The notes beneath the pieces are model-generated. The model did not search any database and was not told the DNA's origin. It saw only the letters and a list, made by a program, of their open reading frames with translations. Of a DNA stretch of 50,598 nt, positions 32,989-40,814 are shown piece after piece. The position numbers and the translations under genes are program-made. Source of the stretch: Microbulbifer mangrovi (GTDB lineage Bacteria > Pseudomonadota > Gammaproteobacteria > Pseudomonadales > Cellvibrionaceae); assembly GCF_002009015.1 (NCBI RefSeq), contig NZ_LZDE01000332.1:1-50598 (forward strand). Reading direction: 5' to 3'. Positions within the stretch are counted from its first letter, which is position 1, and every line of letters begins with the position of its first letter.

Positions 32989-33570
32989 TTAGGCTTCTAC
33001 GGCAGCTTCAGGCTGCTTTTGTTTTTCTTTCTGACCCTGCGCTTCCACTGGCTGCGCGTCGTCGGTGTAGGGATGCACTTCGGAGTCGAAATCCGCGGGC
33101 AGTTCCTCTTTCGCCGTCACCAGCTCGATCAGATGATCAATGGAGAACAGGCAGATCAGCAGACCGGACAGCGGCAGTACGCTGTAGACATAGCCCATCG
33201 GTAAGCCGAGCGCCGCCGAATACTGTTCCAGCTCAAAAGTCAGCAGCATCAGTTTGGCACCGCCGTAAACCATCGCCAGGGCGGCAAACGCGAAACACAC
33301 CAGCACGACAAAAATCTGCAGTGCGCGACGTTTGGCGCCATGCAGTGCGTTGGTCAGCAGGTCGATACCCAGGTGGGATCTTTTGCGGTATGCATAAGCA
33401 CCGCCGAGCAGCCCGATCCACACCAGCAGGTAGCGCGCCACCTCTTCGGTGTAGGAACTCGGTTGCATTGGCAGGAAGCGGGTGAGGATCTGCCAGGTCA
33501 CATCCAGCACCATCAGCGCCAGCAGTGCACCCAGCACAAAGCCCAGGGCCTTTTCAATTTTCTGCATCAT
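32989..33570 (-). CDS. dctQ: TRAP transporter small permease (DctQ type)
   Basis: 193 residues, four membrane segments (about 10-28, 47-65, 88-108 and 130-150). It has the family stretch SSYTEEVARYLLVWIGLLGGAYAYRKRSHLGIDLL. GGAAGG lies before the ATG. The C-terminal tail is long, charged and Gln/Glu-rich (EAQGQKEKQKQPEAAVEA), which is unusual. It is the middle gene of dctPQM. Confidence 0.94.
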   Translation of the reverse strand: MMQKIEKALGFVLGALLALMVLDVTWQILTRFLPMQPSSYTEEVARYLLVWIGLLGGAYAYRKRSHLGIDLLTNALHGAKRRALQIFVVLVCFAFAALAMVYGGAKLMLLTFELEQYSAALGLPMGYVYSVLPLSGLLICLFSIDHLIELVTAKEELPADFDSEVHPYTDDAQPVEAQGQKEKQKQPEAAVEA

Positions 33571-33617
33571 CTTTGCCTTCCACTGTTATTTTTTTAGTGG
33601 GCTTTTATTTTCAAGAA

Positions 33618-34613
33618 CTAATTAATGGCTTTGATCTGGTCCAGCAGATCACCGACTTCAGTGCCTTTATAGCTGTCGTGCAGCGGCTTCACCGCGTCAA
33701 TGAAGGGCTGCTTGTCCGGGTAAATCACTTCCACACCCGCCGCCTTCACTGCCGCCAGGGATTCCTCGGTGGACTCCTGCCACAGCTTGCGCTGGTAGGC
33801 CACAGCCTCATCCACCGCCTGGTTCAGCCATTCCTGCTGCTGCGGCTCCAGCTTGTTCCACACCTCGGTGCTGATCAGCAACAGATCCGGCACATAGGTG
33901 TGCTCGTCCAGGGTGTAGTACTTGGACACTTCATAGTGCTTGGAGAGGTAGAAGCTGGGCGGGTTGTTTTCCGCACCATTGACCACGCCCTGCTGCAGCG
34001 CGGTGTACAGCTCGCCCCAGCTCACCGGGGTGGCGGCGCCGCCGAGGGTGTTAACCATCTTGATCGCGGTCTGGCTGTTTTGAACGCGGATCTTCTGGCC
34101 GTTGAGATCTTTCGGTGTCTGCACCGCAATGTCGTTCATGTAGAAGCTGCGGCTGCCGGCGTCCAGGTAACCCAGGCCGCGCAGGCGCGCGCGCTCACAG
34201 GCCACCAGTAGGTCTTTGCCAATGGGGCTCTGCAGCACATTCCAGAAGTGTTCGGAATCGCGGAAAACGTAGGGAAGGTTGAAGACCTTCATCTCCGGCA
34301 CAAAGCCCTCCATAGGGCTGGCGGAAACCTTGGTCATGGCCAGGCTGCCGATCTGCAGCAGCTCAATCAACTCGCGCTCGCTGCCGAGCTGGCCGCCGGA
34401 GTAGATGTCGATACGCATGGAATCGCCAGACAGCTCTCGCAGGCGCTCGTCCATAAATACCATGGCGCGATGCACCGAATGCTGCTGATCCAGGGTGTGC
34501 GCCAGCTTGAGCGCGACCTGGTCTTCCTGGAATCCACAGCTGGCCAACAGAATAGTGGTGCCCGCCAGGGCCGCAGCGCGCAGCTGCCGCCAAAACTTTC
34601 TCGTTATCATCAT
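33618..34613 (-). CDS. dctP: TRAP transporter substrate-binding protein (DctP type), lipoprotein
   Basis: 331 residues. The signal peptide ends in LLASC, so unlike most DctP proteins it is probably anchored as a lipoprotein. Family features: LKLAHTLDQQHSVHRAM at the start of the mature domain, IDIYSGGQLGSERELIELLQIG, the conserved Arg region KIRVQNSQTAIKMVNTLGG, and PVSWGELYTALQQGVVNGAENNP. The conserved Arg (~172) and Asn (~215) are those that hold the substrate carboxylate. First gene of the operon; the TGGTCATACCA site lies about 110 bases upstream. Confidence 0.94.
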   Translation of the reverse strand: MMITRKFWRQLRAAALAGTTILLASCGFQEDQVALKLAHTLDQQHSVHRAMVFMDERLRELSGDSMRIDIYSGGQLGSERELIELLQIGSLAMTKVSASPMEGFVPEMKVFNLPYVFRDSEHFWNVLQSPIGKDLLVACERARLRGLGYLDAGSRSFYMNDIAVQTPKDLNGQKIRVQNSQTAIKMVNTLGGAATPVSWGELYTALQQGVVNGAENNPPSFYLSKHYEVSKYYTLDEHTYVPDLLLISTEVWNKLEPQQQEWLNQAVDEAVAYQRKLWQESTEESLAAVKAAGVEVIYPDKQPFIDAVKPLHDSYKGTEVGDLLDQIKAIN

Positions 34614-34946
34614 TGTGACCTGCGATTTATTTCTTATCGGGTACAGGTTTATCGGCCTTACCTGAGTGCTTTCTTAATTCTTGCTCCCTGGGCATGGGAA
34701 CCGCGCACGCATGGCAGACCAAACTGGTCATACCATGCTACCAACAACTGGTCAGAGGGTGCAATCCGGGGCTGCAGATTTATCCACACCCAGTGCAGAC
34801 ACCACTGCGCCACACTGTCGGGTAAAGCAGTAACCAGCCCGGTAAGCCCCACCAAAGCGGGGAATTCTACGCCAAAACGGTGGATTTTTAACCTGCCAGT
34901 CGCGTATCAACGCGACCACCACGCGCCGCCGGGTATTCGATCACCC
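34614..34946. other. Intergenic region between kdgK and the TRAP operon
   Basis: 333 nt with no gene seen. It holds the TRAP promoter region with overlapping TGGTC/GACCA and TGGT/ACCA repeats (34717-34735). Confidence 0.5.
34725..34735. promoter_or_regulatory. TGGYNNNACCA site upstream of dctP
   Basis: TGGTCATACCA, 112 bases before dctP. It overlaps the inverted repeat GACCA-AAC-TGGTC (34717-34729). The pattern is shared with sites at 31352 and 36085. Confidence 0.55.
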
Positions 34947-35924
34947 TCAGCAGGCGACATCTGCCAGCGCATCGGTAGCGACGGCAGCGAGGTATTCATC
35001 CCGGGGGATAATCGCACCGCGATGGCCGATCACCCGCGCCGCACAGCGGTTGCCGGCAGCGATCGATTGTTCCGGCGTCGCCCCCTGCAGGCGAGCAGCC
35101 AGGTAGCCCGCATTGAACGAGTCCCCGGCACCGGTCGTGTCCACCACACTGCTCACCGGCGGCACATCGATGGCGGTCAGCTCGCCCTCGCGCTGCAGCA
35201 ACACCGGCTCCGCTCCGCGCTTGATGACCAGCTCCGCCACACCGAATCCAGCATTACGCTTGGCGCAGCTGCCCGGTCGCTTGTCGCCCCACAGGGCCTG
35301 CTCGTCCTCAAATGTCAGCAGCGCCATATCTGCCTGCTGCAGGAACTGCCCCACCGCATCCCGCGCCGCGTCCTTTGATGCCCACAGGCGTGGACGGTAG
35401 TTACTGTCGAATGCAACGCGACCACCCTGGGCACGGTACTCCCCGAGGAATGACAACAGTTCGGCGCGGGCCTCTTCACTCATAATGGCAAGGGTGATCC
35501 CGGACAGATACAGACAATCCATCTGCAACAGATGCGCCTTGAGCGCGTCACGACGGGCGGGATCGGCAAACAGCTCCCGCGCCGGCGCTTCGCCGCGCCA
35601 GTAGGTAAAGTAGCGCTCGCCATCCGGGGTATTCTGGATCATGTACAGGCCTGGGCAGCGGCCCGGAAGACGCACGATGGCTGAGGTATCGATACCCTCA
35701 CCGGCCAGACGAGTGAGCACTTCCTCACTGTAGGGGTCATCGCCCAGCAGGGTTACGTAACTAACGCTGACACCGCCGCGGGCAATATACACGGCGGTGT
35801 TATAGGTATCCCCGGCATAGGACTGCGCCAACAGCGCCTTAACGTCCTGTCTCTGCCCCTCTTTCTGAACCGACGCCTGCGGCGCCAGCTCAACCATGAC
35901 TTCTCCCAGTGCTGCCAGTTTCAC
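34947..35924 (-). CDS. kdgK: 2-keto-3-deoxygluconate kinase (PfkB family)
   Basis: 325 residues, start GTG at 35924 with GGGAGAAG upstream. PfkB/ribokinase fold: AGDTYNTAVYIARGG near 36 (signature 1) and DTTGAGDSFNAGYLA near 270, with the catalytic Asp in GAGD. The N-terminus LAALGEVMVEL and the YFTYWRGEAPAR segment are typical of KdgK. It phosphorylates KDG to KDPG in the cytoplasm, joining the KduI/KduD and UxaC branches. It is divergent from uxaC with a shared control region. Confidence 0.92.
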   Translation of the reverse strand: MKLAALGEVMVELAPQASVQKEGQRQDVKALLAQSYAGDTYNTAVYIARGGVSVSYVTLLGDDPYSEEVLTRLAGEGIDTSAIVRLPGRCPGLYMIQNTPDGERYFTYWRGEAPARELFADPARRDALKAHLLQMDCLYLSGITLAIMSEEARAELLSFLGEYRAQGGRVAFDSNYRPRLWASKDAARDAVGQFLQQADMALLTFEDEQALWGDKRPGSCAKRNAGFGVAELVIKRGAEPVLLQREGELTAIDVPPVSSVVDTTGAGDSFNAGYLAARLQGATPEQSIAAGNRCAARVIGHRGAIIPRDEYLAAVATDALADVAC

Positions 35925-36389
35925 TCGCTTCTCCCAAATAGGTATCGATAGGTACTCAGAGATGTTACCTAATAGTCTTTTTTACTATATTAGCGTTCGC
36001 GGCGCGCTATTTTCCAAGCGGTCAATCGCCTGCTGCTGGCGGTTACAGTAGCAATTATCAAAATGCCTTACCAGAATGGTTGACTGGTATAACCAATTTT
36101 TGGCAACATGGCAACAATCGCTGCTGAAACCGCGTTTTTACTCAGCAGCGAGGTTTTCTCCATCGCCTGGCGCACCAGGCACGAGGGGGCTGGTTTGGAC
36201 CCCTTGGCCTTTATTTTGCGCATGCCGCCCGCTCCCTCGCACTGCCTGTTGCGCGGCGAGCCGGGCTTTTTCTCGTTATGGAGACTACGACCTGAACGGT
36301 CGTGGCGATGGTGAACTCACACAAGAATAAGGTGGGCCTGGACCCGATCCCGGCCCCGAATGGCAAACCCGAAATCTGGAAGCATCCAC
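35925..36389. other. Divergent control region between kdgK and uxaC
   Basis: 465 nt. It contains the TGGTATAACCA site (36085-36095) and AT-rich stretches near 35965-35995 that suit promoters. Small open frames here (for example 36108-36314) have unusual composition and no family resemblance, and I do not call them. Confidence 0.5.
36085..36095. promoter_or_regulatory. TGGYNNNACCA site between kdgK and uxaC
   Basis: TGGTATAACCA in the extended context CTGGTATAACCAATTT, close to the E. coli ExuR/UxuR site type. It is placed between divergent uronate genes. Confidence 0.58.
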
Positions 36390-37805
36390 ATGACACGCCC
36401 TCTGATCCTGCATCCCGACCGCCTGTTTCCGGCCGATAAAGTGAGCCGGGATATTGCCCGCAAACTTTACGAGAGCGTAAAGGACCTGCCGATCATCAGC
36501 CCGCACGGCCACACCGATCCCTCCTGGTTTGCAGAAAACCAGCCGTTCGGCAACCCGGCCGATCTGCTGATCCGTCCGGACCACTATGTATTCCGCATGC
36601 TCTACTCTCAGGGTATTCCCCTGGAGAGCCTGGGTATCCGCACTCAGGACGGCACCCCGGTTGAACAGGATCCGCGCAAGATCTGGCAGATTTTCGCCGA
36701 GAATTACTACCTGTTCCGCGGTACCCCGTCCCGCACCTGGCTGGACACCGTGTTCCACGACGTATTCGAGCTGGATGTACAGCTGAATGCCGACACCGCG
36801 GATCAGTACTACGAGCGTATCGACAGCTACCTGCGCCAGCCGGAATTCCTGCCGCGCGCGCTGTTCGAGCGTTTCAATATCGAAGTCATTGCTACCACCG
36901 AATCCCCGCTGGACGATCTGCGTCACCACCAGAAAATCCTGGACAGTGGCTGGAACGGTCGTGTGATCACCGCGTTCCGTCCGGACCCGGTGCTGGACCC
37001 GGATTTCGAAGGCTTTGTGGATAACCTGGCACAGCTTGCGGAGATCACTGGCGAAGATACATCTTCCTGGTCCGGTTACCTGGCAGCACTGCGCAATCGT
37101 CGCGAGTTCTTCAAGAAGATGGGCGCGACCTCTACCGACCACGGCCACCCGACCGCGACCACCGCGAACCTGTCTACGGCGGAAGCCGAGGCGCTGTTCC
37201 TGAAGGTCAGTGGCGGCAACTGCAGTGCGCAAGACGCTGAGCTGTTCCGCGGTCAGATGCTGACCGAGATGGCGCGCATGAGTATCGAGGATGGCCTGGT
37301 GATGCAGATTCACCCGGGCTCTTTCCGCAACCATAACAAGGTGGTGTTCGATCGCTTCGGTCGCGACAAGGGCTGCGATATTCCTTCCCAGACCGATTAC
37401 GTGCACGCGCTGCAGCCGCTGCTGGAAGCGGTGGGCAACGAGCCGAACCTGTCGATTATTCTGTTTACCCTGGATGAGACCAGCTACAGCCGTGAACTGG
37501 CGCCGCTGGCAGGTCACTACCCGGCACTGAAGCTGGGCCCGTCCTGGTGGTTCCACGACAGCCCGGAAGGTATGCGTCGTTTCCGCGAACAGGTGACCGA
37601 GACTGCCGGTTTCTACAATACCGTCGGCTTTAACGATGACACCCGCGCATTCCTGTCCATCCCCGCCCGTCACGATGTGGCGCGCCGCATGGACTGTGTA
37701 TGGCTGTCACAGCTGGTCTCCGACCACCGCCTGCAGGAAGACGAAGCCTTCGAACTGGCCGCAGACCTCGCCTACAACCTGGCGAAGAAAGCTTACAAGC
37801 TTTGA
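36390..37805 (+). CDS. uxaC: Uronate (glucuronate/galacturonate) isomerase
   Basis: 471 residues, equal to E. coli UxaC (470). ATG at 36390 with GGAAG upstream; an ATG at 36360 in the same frame has no such site. Amidohydrolase-fold motifs SPHGHTDPSWFAE (metal-binding HxH), LDDLRHHQKI, MQIHPGSFRNHN and GFNDDTRAFLSIPARHDVARR are family-typical. It interconverts D-galacturonate/tagaturonate and D-glucuronate/fructuronate. It is followed after 13 bases by the reductase, forming an operon. Confidence 0.95.
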   Translation: MTRPLILHPDRLFPADKVSRDIARKLYESVKDLPIISPHGHTDPSWFAENQPFGNPADLLIRPDHYVFRMLYSQGIPLESLGIRTQDGTPVEQDPRKIWQIFAENYYLFRGTPSRTWLDTVFHDVFELDVQLNADTADQYYERIDSYLRQPEFLPRALFERFNIEVIATTESPLDDLRHHQKILDSGWNGRVITAFRPDPVLDPDFEGFVDNLAQLAEITGEDTSSWSGYLAALRNRREFFKKMGATSTDHGHPTATTANLSTAEAEALFLKVSGGNCSAQDAELFRGQMLTEMARMSIEDGLVMQIHPGSFRNHNKVVFDRFGRDKGCDIPSQTDYVHALQPLLEAVGNEPNLSIILFTLDETSYSRELAPLAGHYPALKLGPSWWFHDSPEGMRRFREQVTETAGFYNTVGFNDDTRAFLSIPARHDVARRMDCVWLSQLVSDHRLQEDEAFELAADLAYNLAKKAYKL

Positions 37806-37818
37806 TAGGTAGAAAGAA

Positions 37819-39306
37819 ATGAGCCAACAAAGACTCAACAACGACATTCTCGAGAGCCTCCCCACGGAGGTGATCAAGCCGGCCTACGACCGCAACGAAA
37901 TCACCACCGGTATCGTGCACCTGGGTATTGGTGCGTTCCACCGCGCGCACCAGGCGTGGTACACGGAAAACCGTATTGCCGCCGGTGAAAAGGACTGGGG
38001 TATTGTGGGTGCAAGCCTGCGCTCCGCCGGTGTGCGCGATCAGCTGGTGCCGCAGAACGGCCTCTACTCCGTGGTGGAAAAGTCCAACGCGGGCACCAAG
38101 GTACAGATCGTCGGCGCAGTGAGCGATGTGCTGGTGGGCCCGGAAAGCCCGCAGCAGTTGCTGGAACTACTCGCCCAGGAAAGCGTGCGTATCGTTTCCC
38201 TGACCATCACTGAAAAAGGGTATTGCCACGACCCGGCAAGCGGTGACCTGAACCCCCAGCACCCGGATGTGCTCCACGATCTGGCCAACCCGCAGGCGCC
38301 CAAGTCTGCACTGGGATATATCGTCGGCGCTCTGGCACTGCGCAAGGAGCGCGGCCTGCCGGGCTTTACCGTGCTGACTTGTGACAACCTGCCGTCCAAC
38401 GGCAAGCTGCTGGGCAATGTTCTCGCTCAGTACGCGGAAAAAGTCGACAGCGCGCTGGCGGCATGGATTGCCGAGAACACCACCACGCCGTCCACTATGG
38501 TGGATCGCATAGTGCCGGCCACCACCGATGCCGACCGCGAAGAGCTGGAAGCGCTGATCGGCTGCCGCGATGAGGCGGCGGTGATGGCAGAACCCTTCGC
38601 CCAGTGGGTAGTTGAAGACAATTTCCTGCGCGGACGCCCGGAGTGGGACAAGGCCGGTGCGACATTTGTGGACGATGTGGAAGTCTACGAGCTGATCAAG
38701 CTGCGCCTGCTGAATGGCAGCCACTCCATGCTGGCCTACAGCGGTTATCTCGCGGGCTGTGAAACCGTAGCGGATGTAATGGCGGTGCCGGCGTTCAACA
38801 AGCTGGCGCTCCACTTTATGCAGTCTGAAGCGACCACTTCCATCGATGTGCCGGCGGACTTCGATATCGCCGCATATCAGGCGGAACTGATCGAGCGCTT
38901 CGAAAACCGCGCCCTGCGCCACCGCACTTGGCAGATTGCCATGGACGGTTCGCAGAAGATTCCGCAGCGCTGGCTGGGCACTCTGCGCCATCAGCTGGAA
39001 AACGATGGCCCCATCGAGGTGTTGAGTTTCGCACTGGCGAACTGGATTCGCTATGTATCGGCAGTGGACGAGAAGGGAAACACCATCGAGGTTTCCGATC
39101 CGCTGGCGGCGGAGCTGAAAGCGCTGTGCGATCAGTACAAGCCTGAAGGCAGCGCAGCACTGGCTGCTGCGTTCCTCGCTTATACCCCGGTGTTCGGCGA
39201 GGATCTGCGCAACAGCGATCGCCTGCAAAGTGCGCTGAGCGACTGGCTGGATAAGCTGGGAGCGGAAGGCACACTGGCCTGCGCAGAGAAGTATTTCTCT
39301 GTGTGA
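37819..39306 (+). CDS. uxuB: Mannitol-dehydrogenase-family uronate reductase (fructuronate/tagaturonate reductase)
   Basis: 495 residues, polyol-specific long-chain dehydrogenase. It has HLGIGAFHRAHQAWYTE near 35 (dinucleotide-binding start), TVLTCDNLPSNG, the signature DRIVPATT, FAQWVVEDNF and YELIKLRLLNGSHSMLAYSGYL, with the catalytic Lys and Asn/His. It resembles UxuB and YeiQ more than UxaB. Linked to uxaC, it should reduce fructuronate or tagaturonate to mannonate or altronate with NADH. The dehydratase for the product (UxuA or UxaA) is not in the window. Exact specificity cannot be decided from sequence alone, so the symbol is tentative. Confidence 0.85.
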   Translation: MSQQRLNNDILESLPTEVIKPAYDRNEITTGIVHLGIGAFHRAHQAWYTENRIAAGEKDWGIVGASLRSAGVRDQLVPQNGLYSVVEKSNAGTKVQIVGAVSDVLVGPESPQQLLELLAQESVRIVSLTITEKGYCHDPASGDLNPQHPDVLHDLANPQAPKSALGYIVGALALRKERGLPGFTVLTCDNLPSNGKLLGNVLAQYAEKVDSALAAWIAENTTTPSTMVDRIVPATTDADREELEALIGCRDEAAVMAEPFAQWVVEDNFLRGRPEWDKAGATFVDDVEVYELIKLRLLNGSHSMLAYSGYLAGCETVADVMAVPAFNKLALHFMQSEATTSIDVPADFDIAAYQAELIERFENRALRHRTWQIAMDGSQKIPQRWLGTLRHQLENDGPIEVLSFALANWIRYVSAVDEKGNTIEVSDPLAAELKALCDQYKPEGSAALAAAFLAYTPVFGEDLRNSDRLQSALSDWLDKLGAEGTLACAEKYFSV

Positions 39307-39454
39307 TGGCGCCCTGAAGATTACGTTATCCGCCTGATACAGGCACTGTTTGTCACAGTTTTAGTTTGTTTGATTTGTTTTTTAATGTTGTTTTTTAGTT
39401 TTTCTCGCTAAGTTTCCATGCCTGTTTAAGGATCTCCCTTGGAAACCTTTTCTG

Positions 39455-39484
39455 ATCCCGCGGCCAAAACCGCGGGATTTTTTT
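39455..39484 (+). terminator. Terminator of the uxaC-reductase operon
   Basis: ATCCCGCGG (39455-39463) pairs over 9 bp with CCGCGGGAT (39470-39478), followed by T. It lies about 150 bases after the reductase stop; the gap is T-rich but shows no gene. Confidence 0.92.
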
Positions 39485-39554
39485 GCCTGGAATTTGGGTG
39501 TCAGATCCCCCAGCCCTCTCCTCAATCATTTCCCTCTGGTTACTTTTTTTCAGG

Positions 39555-40247
39555 CTAGTCTTTTTCAGGTTCCTCGCTTCCAGATTCCTTGCCATCCTTC
39601 AACATCAGAGGATTATCTTCACCGAAACGGCTGGCATCGTGAGCGGGGTTATCCGGCCCCCAGGCGTCTTCGTTCTGCATATTGGGCAGGTGGTGCGCGA
39701 TGCCCCGGTGGCAGTCGATACAGGTGGCCTTGCCGGTGGCCAGCTGGGTGGAGTGCAACTTGCGCGCGCGCGGGCTCTGTACGCTGAAATCCATATATTC
39801 AAAGTCGTGGCAGTTGCGGCATTCCAGAGAATCGTTGGCCTTGAGTCGCGCCCACTCGTGGCGCGCCAGTTCCAGGCGCTTGTCGAGGAATTTTTCCCGG
39901 GTACTAATAGTCCCGAATATCTTGCCCCAGACCTCTTTTGAAGCCTGCATCTTGCGCGCAATCTTGTGGGTCCATTCGTGTGGCACATGGCAATCCGGAC
40001 AAGTGGCGCGCACTCCGGAGCGGTTGGTCCAGTGAATGGTACCTTTCAATTCCTGATAGACGTTGTCCTGCATCTCATGGCAACTGATACAGAACTTCTC
40101 GGTATTGGTCGCTTCCAAGGCAGTGTTAAAACCACCCCAGAATATGATCCCGGCGATAAAACCACTCAGCAACAGAAAGCCAAGGCTGAACGCCGTGGCA
40201 GGGCGGCTCAGCGTACGCCAGTAGCTTTTTATCCAGTCAATCATCAC
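39555..40247 (-). CDS. napC: NapC tetrahaem membrane cytochrome c
   Basis: 230 residues. One N-terminal membrane anchor (~18-38) and four haem motifs CISCH, CPDCH, CRNCH and CIDCH in the NapC/NirT arrangement. It passes electrons from the quinol pool to NapB/NapA in the periplasm. Last gene of napEDABC, 31 bases after napB. The acidic C-terminal tail ([11 protein letters not shown]) is longer than usual. Confidence 0.95.
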   Translation of the reverse strand: MMIDWIKSYWRTLSRPATAFSLGFLLLSGFIAGIIFWGGFNTALEATNTEKFCISCHEMQDNVYQELKGTIHWTNRSGVRATCPDCHVPHEWTHKIARKMQASKEVWGKIFGTISTREKFLDKRLELARHEWARLKANDSLECRNCHDFEYMDFSVQSPRARKLHSTQLATGKATCIDCHRGIAHHLPNMQNEDAWGPDNPAHDASRFGEDNPLMLKDGKESGSEEPEKD

Positions 40248-40278
40248 TCAGTTCCCGGATCGATTGTTGTCGGATGTA

Positions 40279-40770
40279 TTACCGTTCACCCTGCGACTTT
40301 TTTTCTTTGCGCAGCAGGATATCCACATCCTCAAAGGTGTTGCCTACGGAAGACTTGGCGTTGGTCTGCGGAACATGACACTGCAGGCAGAAATATCTGC
40401 GCGGTGCCACATCGGCGAGCGCCTGGAAATCGCGATCCATAAAGTGGGTGATGCTGATCATGGGTGCGCCGCTCACACCGGTCTGGATACGGTTATGGCA
40501 TTCCAGGCAGCGGTTGTTGTTCTTGTCGATCTGATAGTCGCGAATGGTGTGCGGGATAGTCGGCGGCTGCTCCGGATAGGCGCGCACCCGCTTGCCATCG
40601 GCATTCACCGGATCCGCAAGTTGCGGCGCATCCTCAGTTTCAAACAAGGTGCCACCCTTGCGGATACCGTCCGGCCCCGGTGTATTGGGAAATTGCTCCG
40701 CCACCGTTGCCAGACCGCACACAAATACGATGAGGGCAACGACGATGGTGAATACCTGTTTTGTGCTCAT
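40279..40770 (-). CDS. napB: NapB di-haem periplasmic cytochrome c
   Basis: 163 residues. N-terminal hydrophobic export signal or anchor (~8-25), two haem motifs CLECH and CLQCH in the C-terminal half, and the NapB stretches APPxIPHTI-like (PPTIPHTIRDYQI) and CHVPQ. It is the electron-transfer subunit of periplasmic nitrate reductase. It lies 44 bases after napA. Confidence 0.95.
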   Translation of the reverse strand: MSTKQVFTIVVALIVFVCGLATVAEQFPNTPGPDGIRKGGTLFETEDAPQLADPVNADGKRVRAYPEQPPTIPHTIRDYQIDKNNNRCLECHNRIQTGVSGAPMISITHFMDRDFQALADVAPRRYFCLQCHVPQTNAKSSVGNTFEDVDILLRKEKKSQGER

Positions 40771-40814
40771 GATCGCTACTCAGCTTTGATTGACGCTACC
40801 GGTTTTGCGCATTA

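Noticed and set aside
36108-36314. Small plus-strand open frame in the kdgK-uxaC gap
   Set aside because: It has Pro/Arg/Cys-rich composition, no ribosome binding site and no resemblance to a family; it lies in the control region.
36285-37673. Minus-strand open frame opposite uxaC
   Set aside because: UxaC on the plus strand is full length with all motifs; the antisense frame lacks recognisable features.
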